NCBI GenBank assembly: GCA_036346355.1
Contig: CM070580.1
Coordinates: 23,985,374 to 24,049,373, forward strand
Length of the DNA stretch: 64,000 nucleotides
Direction: 5' to 3'
Origin: Rhipidocladum racemiflorum
Lineage: Eukaryota > Streptophyta > Magnoliopsida > Poales > Poaceae
Of this stretch, positions 24,785-35,612 are shown one piece after another (positions within the stretch are counted from its first letter, which is position 1; each line of letters begins with the position of its first letter). The notes beneath the pieces were generated by a model that had not been told where the DNA came from, searched no databases, and was given only the letters and a program-made list of their open reading frames with translations. The translations under genes and the position numbers were made by a program.

Positions 24785-26607
24785 TGTAGGATCGAAGTAT
24801 ACGAATATAGCAATCAGAGGGGGGGGTGAATGATTGTGCGGAAGCTAAAACCAAATTCTTGACCTATTAAAAGTTCACCCCAAAACAGAACCAAATAATT
24901 GCCTCGTTTTCGACAAAAACAGAATGACAGAGGTTTGGTAAAACGAGAATTCCCGGAGATCCAACCGTCGAAACGATCTGAAATTTGGACACAAGAAACT
25001 AGATTCCAATACGAATCGAACCCAAAAAGAATCAGCTCGATCGGACTTACGGATCAAAAGTTATGAGCTTCGCAAGCTTGCTGATCCAGAACTTGACGAG
25101 AATCAATCTAATCAAAACTTCAAGATTAAACAAGAACGACAAAAGATTGATCAACTAGACTTTGAGAAACACTAGATCAATACCCTAGAGAGGTTTTTGA
25201 TGGATCAAATCAAGATAAAACTTGAAGAACAAAACCAATCTAGAACTAGAACAAGCATGCAAACAAGAACCAAAACAGAAAATACCAGAGCGACGTGGTT
25301 CTCAGAGCACGCAAAATCTTGGAAGAATTGATCTTTATTTCTTGTCTAAAATACTCTCATCAAAAGAGTACAAACCCTAAAACCAAGCTCAAAGCTTGAT
25401 GCGCTCAGCTCTACTTGGTGCCTTTCAACAGAGACCCCCACCTATTTAAAGCACCAACCCACAAGGAGTTCTCAATACGATTCCTATTCCTAGAAGGAAT
25501 CCGTATCCAACTCAACTCTACTTGGCCCAACCAGGCCGAGTACAACTCTTGCACGCCGTATGGCAACCCTACCATACTCACGTGACTAACACTTTGCACG
25601 CGTATGGCCACCGCCATACTCACGTGACTAACACTTTGCACGCGAATGACCTCCTGCCATTCTCACGTGACTCAACCATTCTTCATGTGCACCATTCTCT
25701 TAGCCCGAACGTCCCCGCATGACATCCTTGACCACCAAGACCTCGGTTCCTCCTGAACCTAGTCCCGAACCTCGGTTCCTCCATGAACCTAGTTCGGTCC
25801 CGTCATCGACCACATTCGTCTTCGAGCAATACCGCACATGAACAAACCACAAAACAAATCCGAGCACAAGTCCACGACTTGACTCAATGTCAATCCATGC
25901 AACTACTCACATGAGCAGTGCATAAAGTCCACTTCAAAAGAAGTATCATTAAATCAACACAAATTTCATAATCTCAAATTCAAATTATTTCAATTCAGCA
26001 CAAAACCCTAAATCATCAAAAAAGCATTAACGAAGGACAATGAAATATGGTCCGGCGTACACATGATAAATCACTCAAAAACCATTCACAACGGATGACA
26101 AAATCGGTCCGTTGTACAAGTGAAAGTTTCGGTTCCAAGAAGAAAACCAAACGGACAAAAACACGCTCACAACGGACAAAGAAAATCGGTTCGTTGTAAA
26201 TGCAATAATGACTTAGGTGATGAGCTCAAAACAAGTTCACAACGGACCAAGAAAAACTGTCCGTTGTACATGCAAAGGTTTCTCAAATCTTGGAGAAAGA
26301 GTTAGATTCAAGCGCTCAAAAGCAAGTCCACGACGGACAAAAACATTATCCGTCGTGCTTAAATCGATCGGGTTTTGAGGAAAAAAGAGTTTGGCTCAAA
26401 GAGTTCAAAACACGTCCACGACGGACCCAAAGACATTGTCCGTCGCAGATGGGGAACTTACTGTTTCTTGAGAGCTAGGTCCGGCGCAAAAGTGAAACTT
26501 ACTGTTTCTTGTCAAATTATCAAACACATGCACAAGCACATTTTGCAAATCCAATTCTAAGTTTAATTTTTCATTTCAAAGCCAATTTTTCAGCACATGA
26601 TTTCACA
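24785..26607 (-). repeat. 3' LTR of the nested copia element
   Basis: Terminates TG...CA on the plus strand (TGTAGGATCG to GATTTCACA). It aligns along its whole length with 30685-32506, with many single-base indels and a 9-base difference near 25052. Confidence 0.93.
26040..26450. repeat. Array of hairpin motifs inside the copia 3' LTR
   Basis: About six spaced units carry inverted pairs such as ACAACGGAC...GTCCGTTGT and ACGACGGAC...GTCCGTCG, each separated by roughly 10-15 bases, with unit spacing near 70-80 bp. The same array is at 31920-32350 in the other LTR, so it belongs to the element. Confidence 0.75.
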
Positions 26608-27723
26608 ATCTCCCCCTTGATGAAAACATTGGCAACACCACTTAGAATTGAATCATTTGGCATTCACTTTACAAAAGATTTTGAAATCCAAAGAATCAAG
26701 GACCAAAAAGAGAAAACACAGAATTCCCCCTTTGACCAAAATGCAAAACAAAATCTCCCCCTGAGAAGGAAAATGTGTGTGAATGTGCAATGTGCCCAAA
26801 AATTCCAAAATTCTCCAAACTTCTCCCAAAATTCTCAAATTTCCAAAAACAACTCCCCAACAACTCCCCCTTTTTCTTCTCCCCCTTTTTCCTTAAACTT
26901 TTCAATGATTCCCAAATTTCTCCCCTTTGACAATGGATTCATCAAGAGTACAAAAGAGAGAACAGGCTCAAAATTTTCTGTAGCAAAGATTTCACAAGGA
27001 GAAACAAGGGAGTGCCAAGATAGGAAAAGATGAGCTCATTCGATCATATAACCTTATATATCACATAATATGCAAAATACATGATCTTGATGTGATTTTA
27101 ACAAGTTAGGGAATGACATGCATCTCAACCTCAATTTAGTCAACTATAGCCAAGTACTAAGCAAGATCTTAGCAGAAAAAGCAAGACTTTAAAAATTGAA
27201 GCAACTAACAACTTAGAGGCGAGCAAGTAGTTTCAACTCCAATCTAGTAGACCAATTTAATCTTTAAACAATAAGTTGCATGTGGCATGCTTGAAGCATA
27301 CTTCTTTTATTTTCTAGGAGTGGCATGCTTGAAGCATACATCTTATCTTTGAGGGAATGGCATGCTTGAAGCATACATCTTATCTTTTAGGAAAGCAAAC
27401 TCAAGCACATAACTTGAGGTTTTTGCTTTTAACAACCCTTTTATTGATTCCCTTTTCTTTTCATTTTTCTTTGATTATAAACATGCAAAAGTGATTAAAA
27501 GGTCTTATGAAAGAGTAAAGTTGAAACCACACTTGCTTCATAGCCCAAATTTGTCAAGATGATTCAATATCAAGCCTAGAAAAGTAAGATATCACAGAGT
27601 ATTTAGCTATAGGTAATCACCCAGGAATTCCACAATGTCATTTTTAGTTCAAGAGAGACAATTAGATTATCATATATTAGCTCAATTACATAACATATAA
27701 AGAAATATGATAAAGTGAGCTCA
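26608..27723 (-). other. 3' untranslated internal region of the copia element
   Basis: AT-rich sequence between the RNase H remnant and the 3' LTR. It includes three similar copies of a GGCATGCTTGAAGCATAC palindromic motif at about 27280-27380 and the purine tract next to the LTR. No coding sequence was recognised. Confidence 0.6.
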
Positions 27724-28360
27724 TCAAGTGAAAGAACTTGGCAAAGAAACTCCCTCAAAACAATCCCATTGGATGAACAATTCCAAGTTCTCCCCGAATA
27801 AAAGCAAAACGAGAAGAAGACAAAGGTTTTGTGAAAATGTCTGCCAATTGATGTTCAGTATCCACATGATGAAGCACAATGTTGCCTTTTTCAACATGAT
27901 CTTTAAGAAAGTGAAATCCAATATCAATACGCTCAAGAAAGGGGATTACTCAAGAGGTGGCACGAACCAAATCAATTCAACATCCTCCAAAGTCAACATC
28001 AGAATAAGCTCTTAAACAAATGCATAAGGAAGCGTAAAGCCAAATGCCAAAATCTTGAGTTCTATGAAGATACCTGAAAATCCTTTTGATAGCTTGTCGA
28101 TGTGGCCTTGCACGTGGGAAGCTTGAAAACAAGCACACACAAGCACGTGGGAAGAGTCTCTCATGTAAACCTCTAATTATCTCGTCCTCAACAAAGATTA
28201 TCATCATCTTTATGAACAAAGACACTCTCCCCTGAACATATGCACTTGTACCTGCATCATTTGAACTAGTGCCTTTTGAAAACAGAAGTGGAAGAAGCAT
28301 CTCCAAAGGCAACACTTTCAAGATGAGATGCACGAGTGAAGGAGAACCAAATCTTATCAC
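27724..28360 (-). pseudogene. Residual copia pol: end of reverse transcriptase and RNase H
   Basis: On the minus strand, the frame ending near 27977 contains IKRIFRYLHRTQDFGIWLY followed by AYSDVDFGGC, the conserved junction where copia reverse transcriptase passes into RNase H (AYSDADFAGC-like). Below it, out of frame, sequence near 27880-27800 corresponds to HHVDTEHQLADIFTKPL, the usual RNase H end. Roughly the middle of the RNase H and everything upstream in integrase and reverse transcriptase is absent, so no enzyme is encoded. Confidence 0.7.
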
Positions 28361-30650
28361 CGAACATATGAAGTGAGCATCCTAAATTCACTAGCCACAT
28401 GTTCTCCTCCTCGTGAGAAGCCTACATAGAAGCGAGAAAGTGTCGAGGTCTCGATCTTGGGGTTAGAAATAAGATGTTTAGGAATCCGATCTTGAGACAC
28501 CACGACGACGGACAACGATAGGCACAACACAAGCGATCTTATGCACAAAATCAAATTTGCCTGTTCCGTGTTTCTAGCAACAAAAGGTGCTTGCATCACC
28601 CTAGGCACGTAGTGAGAAGCAAAGCGTGCCTTTCTGAAATTAGACCTAGCCTTAGCTCTTTCTTTCTTTTGTTGTTTGGCTAGTCTAAAGCAAAAATCTA
28701 CTAAATGTCCATCTCTACCACAATGAGTGCAAGTGTATTTAACAGGATGTTTGGCTTTAGAAGTAGAAGCAACATTTGCATTCATCATAGTAGAAGATAA
28801 CACTCCAAACAGACTTAAAGACAGTTTTCTTAGGCTCATTGACAATTTCAAATTTTCCTCCGTCAAGTGTTTTAACAACAAGTGGGAGCATGTGATTTAT
28901 GATGAGCATAAGAATCAAAACCTAAACCTTTGTTATGAGTGCTGACTTTTGATTGATCCAAAATCATGTTTAGGTTCTTCTTTCCTTTAGTGAAACGTTC
29001 TAATGATTTGTCCAAGTAATCAACTTTTCGAAAGAGTTAAACAATTATTGCAAGGAACATTCACTTTTCCTTTTTGCTTACGACAAGTTGAGCATGAAAG
29101 AACCTCATGTGTAAGCGGATCATCGACCAATTGAGAAACCCTAGCATTTGCATCTTTTAATTTTAATTCAAGAGTTGAGCATTTAGAACAAGAAGTTAAA
29201 CCATGCAAATCATCGGTGAAACAACTAGCATGTTTAATATGTTTCTCATTTTTCTCACTTTCAGCATTAATTTTCTCAATCAAGGAAGCATGTTCTTTCC
29301 TAAGCGAAGTAAGCTCATTCCAAATTAAGTCACATGATTTGCAAGCATCATCATCGGGAATCAAAGTTTTAAGTCTAGCAATTTCAGCATTCAATGATTC
29401 AACAACAAAATCATGTTTCTTAATTTTCTTGTCACGTTTATCAAGCAATTTACCAAGGCGAGCAACAGCAATAGCTAATTCATCGTAAGAAGGATCTACC
29501 TCATTGAAGTCATTTGTCATGATCGCCTCGGTGAAGCTGTCATTTGCTTTTGGCCATGAGACACAACCGTCAACTCATGCTTGCTTGGAGTTGCATCATC
29601 CTCATTGCTCTCTGAATCCACATCGCTCAAATTGACTTGTTCAAGAGCGGAAAGAACTCGATGGACAACTTTGCGGTTGATGAAGTTCTTCTTCTTTCTA
29701 TCACTTGGAGAGAACTTCTTCTTCTCTTTTCTTACATCGGTGTCCTTCTCCTCCCTTGATGCTTTACTTGCAAGTTTTGGACAGTTTGGACGAATATGGT
29801 CGAGATCACCACACTCATAGCATCTTGGAGGATCACCACCACCTCTCTTTCTTTTTATCACATTTTGCAAAGCTTTGTTAAAGCGAGAAGAGAGTAGTGA
29901 CAAGTCTTCTTCTGGGAATTGCTCAACTGTTCATTGGTTAGTGAAGACAAGAAAGATAGAGCAAAACTTGAAGCAGCACCATTATGAGATATGCTAGATT
30001 GAGATGTCAAAGCAATTGATTTATGATCATTCTTTCTAGCAAAACATCTAATTCATGAGTTTTCAACTTAGAATAAAGAACATCTAAAGTAAGTGTACTC
30101 ATGGTAGTAGATTCTTGTATAGATGTTACTTTCATCTCCCACACCGACATGTCCAAAGCACTAAGCAATTGTCTAGCATTAGCAGCATCATCAAAGCTAA
30201 CTCCAACAAAGACGCAAATTGCTAAGAATCTTATTAAAGCGTGCAAAGAAGTCATCTACCGACTCACCGGGTTTCATCTCAAATCGCATGTATTCTTTTT
30301 GTAAAGATCTTGACGAACCTCTTTAATAGTGTTAGAACCCTCATGGTAATCACAAAGAGATTTCCATACCTCATATGCAGAACGAAGATGAATCACACGA
30401 TCGAAGTCGCTCGTCCCAAGCCTTGGATGATCAAGTTGCGCGCCTTACTATTTGCTTCAACATGTGCGCGATTGGTGTCGTTGGCGTTGTCGTTTGCGAG
30501 GGACTTCATATGGTTTGTAGACCTTCTCCCAAATTGCGAATCCCTGAGCTTGGATGAACGCCTCCATCTTGGCCTTCCAAAACTGAAAATCAACACCATT
30601 GAACACACAAGGTTTTGTCGAATAATGATCCATTGATCTAATCACCGATT
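28361..30650 (-). pseudogene. gag region of the nested copia element, with two zinc knuckles
   Basis: Reading on minus from the right: a start-like frame at 30645 with VFNGVDFQFWKAKMEAFIQA, typical of copia Gag N-termini; a helical Gag segment at 30255-30007 (WEMKVTSIQESTTMSTLTLD); a CX2CX4HX4C knuckle CYECGDLDHIRPNC at about 29830-29785; a coiled, Cys-rich region at 29520-29020; and a second knuckle CTHCGRDGHLVDFC near 28720-28680. The pieces lie in separate frames with stops between, so Gag is broken. Two knuckles suggest either an extended Gag or the start of a pol region joined by deletion. Confidence 0.7.
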
Positions 30651-30671
30651 AAGATAGATTAGAAAAACCTT

Positions 30672-30682
30672 GCTCGATACCA
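30672..30682 (-). other. Primer-binding site of the copia element
   Basis: Minus-strand TGGTATCGAGC, two bases inside the 5' LTR, is close to TGGTATCAGAGC, the sequence complementary to initiator tRNA-Met used by plant copia elements. It fixes the orientation as minus. Confidence 0.88.
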
Positions 30683-30684
30683 CT

Positions 30685-32506
30685 TGTAGGATCGAAGTAT
30701 ACGAATATAGCAATCAGAGGGGGGGGTGAATGATTGTGCGGAAGCTAAAACCAAATTCTTGACCTATTAAAAGTTCACCCCAAAACAGAACCAAATAATT
30801 GCCTCGTTTTCGACAAAAACAGAATGACAGAGGTTTGGTAAAACGAGAATTCCCGGAGATCCAACCGTCGAAACGATCTGAAATTTGGACACAAGAAACT
30901 AGATTCCAATACGAATCGAACCCAAAAAGAATCAGCTCGATCGGACTTACGGTTATGAGCTTCGCAAGCTTGCTGATCCAGAACTTGACGAGAATCAATC
31001 TAATCAAAACTTCAAGATTAAACAAGAACGACAAAAGATTGATCAACTAGACTTTGAGAAACACTAGATCAATACCCTAGAGAGGTTTTGATGGATCAAA
31101 TCAAGATAAAACTTGAAGAACAAAAACCAATCTAGAACTAGAACAAGCATGCAAACAAGAACCAAAAGCAGAAAATCTTTGTAGCGGCGTGGTTCTTGTA
31201 GCACGCAAAAATCTTGGAAGAATTGATCTTTATTTCTTGTCTAAAATACTCTCATCAAAAGAGTACAAACCCTAAAACCAAGCTCAAAGCTTGATGCGCT
31301 CAGCTCTACTTGGTGCCTTTCAACAGGAGACCCCACCTATTTAAAGCACCAACCCACAAGGAGTTACGAATACGATTCCTATTCCCTAGAAGGAATCCGT
31401 GATCCAACTCAACTCTACTTGGCCCAACCAGGCCGAGTACAACTCTTGCACGCTGTATGGCAACCCTACCATACTCACGTGACTAACACTTTGCACGCCG
31501 TATGGCCACCTGCCATACTCACGTGACTAACACTTTGCACGCGAATGACCTCCCGCCATTCTCACGTGACTAACCATTCTTCATGTGCACCATTCTCTTA
31601 GCCCGAACGTCCCGCATGACATCCTTGACCACCAAGACCTCGGTTCCTCCTGAACCTAGTCCCGAACCTCGGTTCCTCCATGAACCTAGTTCCGGTCCCG
31701 TCATCGACCACATTCGTCTTCGAGCAATACGCACATGAACAAACCACAAAACAAATCCGAGCACAAGTCCACGACTTGACTCAATGTCAATCCATGCAAC
31801 TACTCACATGAGCATTGCATAAAGTCCACTTCAAAAGAAGCATCATGAAATCATCACAAATTTCATAATCTCAAATTCAAATTATTTCAATTACGCTCAA
31901 AACCCTAATTCAAAGAAAACGCATTCACGACGGACAAGGAAATATGGTCCGCGTGCACATGATAAATCACTCAAAAACCATTCACAACGGACAGACAAAA
32001 TCGGTCCGTTGTACAAGTGAAAGTTTCGGTTCCAAGAAGAAAACCAAACGGACAAAAACACGTTCACAACGGACAAAGAAAATCGGTCCGTTGTACATGC
32101 AAAAATGACTTCGGTCATGAGCTCAAAACAAGTTCACAACGGACCAAGAAAAACCGTCCGTTGTACATGCAAAGGTTTCTGAAATCTTGGAGAAAGAGTT
32201 AGATTCAAGCGCTCAAAAGCAAGTCCACGACGGACAAAAAACATTATCCGTCGTACAAGCTTAAATCGATCGGGTTTTGAGGAAAAAGAGTTTGGCTCAA
32301 AGAGTTCAAAACACGTCCACGACGGACCCAAAGACATTGTCCGTCGCAGATGGGGAACTTCTTGTTTCTTGAGAGCTAGGTCCGCGCAAAGTGAAACTTA
32401 CTGTTTCTTGTCAAATTATCAAACACATGCACAAGCACATTTTGCAAATCCAATTCTAAGTTTAATTTTTCATTTCAAAGCCAATTTTTCAGCACATGAT
32501 TTCACA
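30685..32506 (-). repeat. 5' LTR of the nested copia element
   Basis: Full-length partner of 24785-26607, 1822 bp against 1823 bp. It contains the second hairpin-motif array at 31920-32350. Its right end TTTCACA abuts the GACTC duplication at 32507-32511. Confidence 0.93.
31920..32350. repeat. Array of hairpin motifs inside the copia 5' LTR
   Basis: Second copy of the spaced inverted pairs (ACAACGGAC with GTCCGTTGT, ACGACGGAC with GTCCGTCG). Because this LTR should carry the promoter, transcripts starting upstream of the array would include it. Confidence 0.75.
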
Positions 32507-32511
32507 GACTC

Positions 32512-33900
32512 CTCTTCTTCTTCCTCCTCGGGGTCATCGACCACCCGAGTAAGCTGGGCCTGGAGGGCCTTGATCTGCCTCTCCAGCCGCTCCTTGGTCG
32601 GGGGGGACCTGGCCTCCTCCTCGGCCTTCCTCTTTGCTCGGCCGAGCTGTTCCCGATCGGCCCATCACTCCGGCCTCCTCCGTTTGAAGTCATCATACCG
32701 GTCGGTTCGCTTACCTCCTGGCGGTCGGCGTACTCAAGGTGCGGCGTGGGGTCTGGTCGGCTTCGGCGCTTCGACCGCTTGGCGCGGGGAGGCGAGGCGG
32801 ATGCTTGGCGGCCTCGACCCGCCGACCTCTTGCGGGAACCCCTGGCCGGGGTGCTGGCCTGCGGCGGTGTTGCAGCGCTCGACACGGTGAGGTCAAGGGC
32901 GACCTTCTCCTGCAAACAGAAATAGGGAGAGATAAGCTCGGGAAACATGCCCTCGAACGGAAGCAGGAAAATGTACTTACCGCGTCACCACGGTCAAAAA
33001 TGTTCTTGGGGACCTGACGATTGGGCGTCAGCTCCTTCTCCTTCGGGGCACCAAACATCTCGGCGACCCTCTCGTCAACCCAGTCCGTCCTCGGAGCTGC
33101 GTCACGACCGAAGATTAAAACAAAAAAATATATAACACCGATCACCAGAGAGCAACGATGCTCGAGAAAAAGGTCCAGGAACATACCTGCGTTGTCCTCG
33201 CGGGTGAAGTCATGCCACCCGGTCACCTCGAAGAAGGGGTGCTCGCGGCGCCTCAGGGGGGACACCCGGTTGAAGGTAAAGTCCCGGGCGATATCCCGAC
33301 CAGTGAGCCCCATCTGGGCAAGCTCACCGATCGTCCTGAGCACCCGCTCTTCCTCAGGTTGCACCGCGCGCGCTGCCTCAAGAGGGCGGAGCGCCCTCCC
33401 CAAGATAGACCAATCGGGACCCCTCCGCCTTCTTCTCTCGTAGAATTAGAGGTCGGCCCAACCCGACACCGAAGTCCTTCGTGAGCAACGAGGGGTACTC
33501 GTATGGTCGGTTGGGCCGGAGGCGAAGATAAACGCATAGCCGGCGGAGCCATCTCGGCAGTGCGGAAGGGGGAATAGAAGTGAAAGAAGAGGCTAGCCGT
33601 GGACACTACACCCACGTAAGCCTCGCAAAGATGGGTGAAGATTGCGAGAGAAAGGATAGAGTTGGGGTGGAGATGAGAGATCTCGCACCCGCAGAAGGCA
33701 AGCACGGAGGCAAGGAAGTCGCTCTCGGGCAGACGAAGCCCGTTGACGGCGTACAACTCGCAGGAGACGATCTCCATCTCCCGCGGTGCCGGCGCCGCAT
33801 CGCTCCCAGGCACTCGACCCGAGCCTGGGTCGACGTACCCCTCGTCCGTGAGCACCTGGAGCCTCCTTCGGGTCATCTGGCTAACCTTGAAACGCGCCAT
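32512..33900 (-). pseudogene. 5' part of the antisense accessory gene, gypsy element 1
   Basis: The gene starts at an ATG at 33900 reading MARFKVSQMTRRRLQVLTDE and continues with FLASVLAFCGCEISHLHP, the conserved N-terminal block of plant proteins labelled putative gypsy-type transposon. A frame break near 33380 separates it from RREHPFFEVTGWHDFTREDN. Two introns can be read: one with donor CAG|GTATGT and acceptor GACGCAG before APRTDWVDERV, the other with donor GTAAGTAC after the FDRGDA block and acceptor TTTGCAG before EKVALDLT. The same first intron is present at 55515-55599 in element 2. The 3' half is displaced to 23031-24779 by the copia insertion, so the gene is disrupted. Confidence 0.72.
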
Positions 33901-34317
33901 GACCAAAGAAGGAAGGGGAGCGAAAAGGGTTCTTGGGCGCTAGGGCTCTTGGAAGATTTTTTGGCCGAAGACGAGCAAAGAGACACAGTGTGACTCCGAC
34001 CTCTCCCGGTAGAAAGGGTTAAAGAGACAGCGAAGGGACAAGTTAGAAATCGCCGCCTATCACGTAGCGACACCTGGCCGAAGAAAGCGCGCTTTCCGAG
34101 AAACTGCCGTACCGTTGCAGGGAGGCTTCTCAGAGAAGGAACCGCAGAACAACCAAACGACGCGCCCACGCGGAGCAAGCACGCGGCGGGTAAAGAAGTT
34201 CGTCTCCCGACGTAAAATGGTCGTGAGCCACGACCAAAAGAAATTCAATCCCCCCTCAAGTCTTCTTAGGCTCAAGGGGAAGCCCGAGGGTTCCCCGCTT
34301 GAACCTCGGGGGCTAGC
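33901..34317. other. Region between the accessory gene start and the 3' LTR, element 1
   Basis: This should contain the promoter of the antisense gene and, on +, the polypurine tract. The plus-strand sequence immediately before the LTR, AACCTCGGGGGCTAGC (34302-34317), is the likely tract. No TATA box was identified with confidence. Confidence 0.55.
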
Positions 34318-34952
34318 TGTCGGGGATTGGCTATCTGGCAAAAGTCCACGGTACCCCCGTGAAAAGCTAAGCCCACCGACCAGGCAATACTAAAAGAAGA
34401 TGCTCGGGAGAATGAAACGAGCATCCCTCCTTCTCCTCCGAGCATGCGCGTCCGCACCTTTACTCGCAGAAGTACCAAACACACCCCCCCACGAGCAAGC
34501 ATGCTCGTAGAGGCCACGACCTACTCAGGTGTTTAGTCGGAGGGCCCGGCGAACGCTACGAGGAAGGAAGGAGACAACCAATCAGCCGAAGATCAAGGAA
34601 GATCATACCCGAAATTCAAACAGCACACGAATCAAGGACGGCGGGTCACGGATATGGATACATAGCGTGATCCCAGGAGGTAGTTGCCTTCTTTGTACCT
34701 ATAGTCGTATTATTTAAACCCCCCTGAAGATCTGTAACAGGGAGGGGGACGAAGAGATAGAACACAATACACTGGAGTAGGGCTGTTATCCCGGCAGAGG
34801 GAGGCCCGAACTAGGATAAACGCCGAGTCCCCCCTTTTCTCCTTCCGACCTCGGCATCGCTCGAACGACCTCCTTGGTCCGCGCGACGGGGCTCTGTTGA
34901 TCCCCCATTCAACAAGTAAGCTCGACGGGAGCCCGTTCTCCAATCGTCGACA
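34318..34952 (+). repeat. 3' LTR of gypsy element 1
   Basis: Same length as the 5' LTR and nearly identical to it; followed by the target-site duplication ATTAG at 34953-34957. Confidence 0.95.
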
Positions 34953-35066
34953 ATTAGATTCTAAAAAATGGACGGTTCATATTGATTTTAGTGTACTGTA
35001 AAAGTGTTCTTAATCAATCACCATCACTATGCAAAGAACAAACCGAACACCATGTGCGGTAGACAT

Positions 35067-35604
35067 TAGGGGTGGGTATTCGGTTTTTTTTTTCTTTAAT
35101 CGTTTTGTTTTTTTCGGCTTTAGAATAATTCGATTTTTAAAAACTGGCTACCGAATTTCTCGAACCAAAATGAAAAATTGAACCGAATTAACAGAAATAT
35201 TTCGGTTCAGTTATTTCAGTTTTTCAGTTAACCGAAATATGAATAAATACTATGTTCATTAGATTTTATTCTTCTCATGTCACAACACATAGTAGAGATA
35301 AACTCACACAATATTCATAGGTCATTACAGTATAATCATAGTAAAACATATGAACATACCACACATATGCATAAGATATTAGAACGTGGGAATTGTTTAG
35401 TAGCTTTAGGAAGAACATTATAAAAGTGGTACTGTGCATGGGCTATTCAGTTATTTCGGTTTTTAGAATCAAAAAACCGAACCGAATACTGAATTATACC
35501 AAAACAAAAATTGAACCGAAAATCAAAAATAAAAAAAACTAAAATAATCAGTTAATTCGGTTCGATTCGGTAATTTAGTTTTGATTTAAAAATACCCACC
35601 CCTA
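35067..35604. mobile_element. hAT-type MITE, 538 bp, upstream of ABCG5
   Basis: Termini TAGGGGTGGGTATTCGG and AAATACCCACCCCTA are inverted repeats, flanked by a perfect 8-bp target-site duplication GTAGACAT (35059-35066 and 35605-35612). The interior is full of TTCGGTT/AACCGAA motifs and holds no transposase. Confidence 0.9.
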
Positions 35605-35612
35605 GTAGACAT

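Larger units (their letters stand above)
24785..32506 (-). mobile_element. Ty1-copia deletion derivative nested in gypsy element 1
   Basis: Bounded by 1.8-kb LTRs (24785-26607 and 30685-32506) with TSD GACTC at 24780-24784 and 32507-32511. The element reads on the minus strand, so the right LTR is its 5' LTR. A TGGTATCGAGC primer-binding site follows at 30682-30672 and a purine tract AAGGGGGAGAT (26618-26608) precedes the 3' LTR. Two gag-like zinc knuckles survive, but integrase and most of reverse transcriptase are missing; only the RNase H end remains. The insertion splits the gypsy accessory gene: the matching uninterrupted site is in element 2 near 56140. It is non-autonomous. The long LTRs and extended gag may point to the SIRE/Maximus lineage, which is a guess. 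Confidence 0.93.
15757..34952 (+). mobile_element. Tat-like Ty3-gypsy retrotransposon 1, with a nested copia element
   Basis: A complete insertion bounded by 635-bp LTRs (15757-16391 and 34318-34952) that start TGTCGGGGATTGG and end CCAATCGTCGACA, with TSD ATTAG at 15752-15756 and 34953-34957. Removing the nested copia element leaves about 11.5 kb. Domain order on + is gag, protease, reverse transcriptase, RNase H, integrase, which defines Ty3-gypsy. An accessory gene runs on - between integrase and the 3' LTR; such an antisense gene, plus the length, suggests the Tat lineage (as in maize Grande). Coding regions carry several frameshifts, so this copy is unlikely to be autonomous. A second copy lies at 53773-64000. 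Confidence 0.95.
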
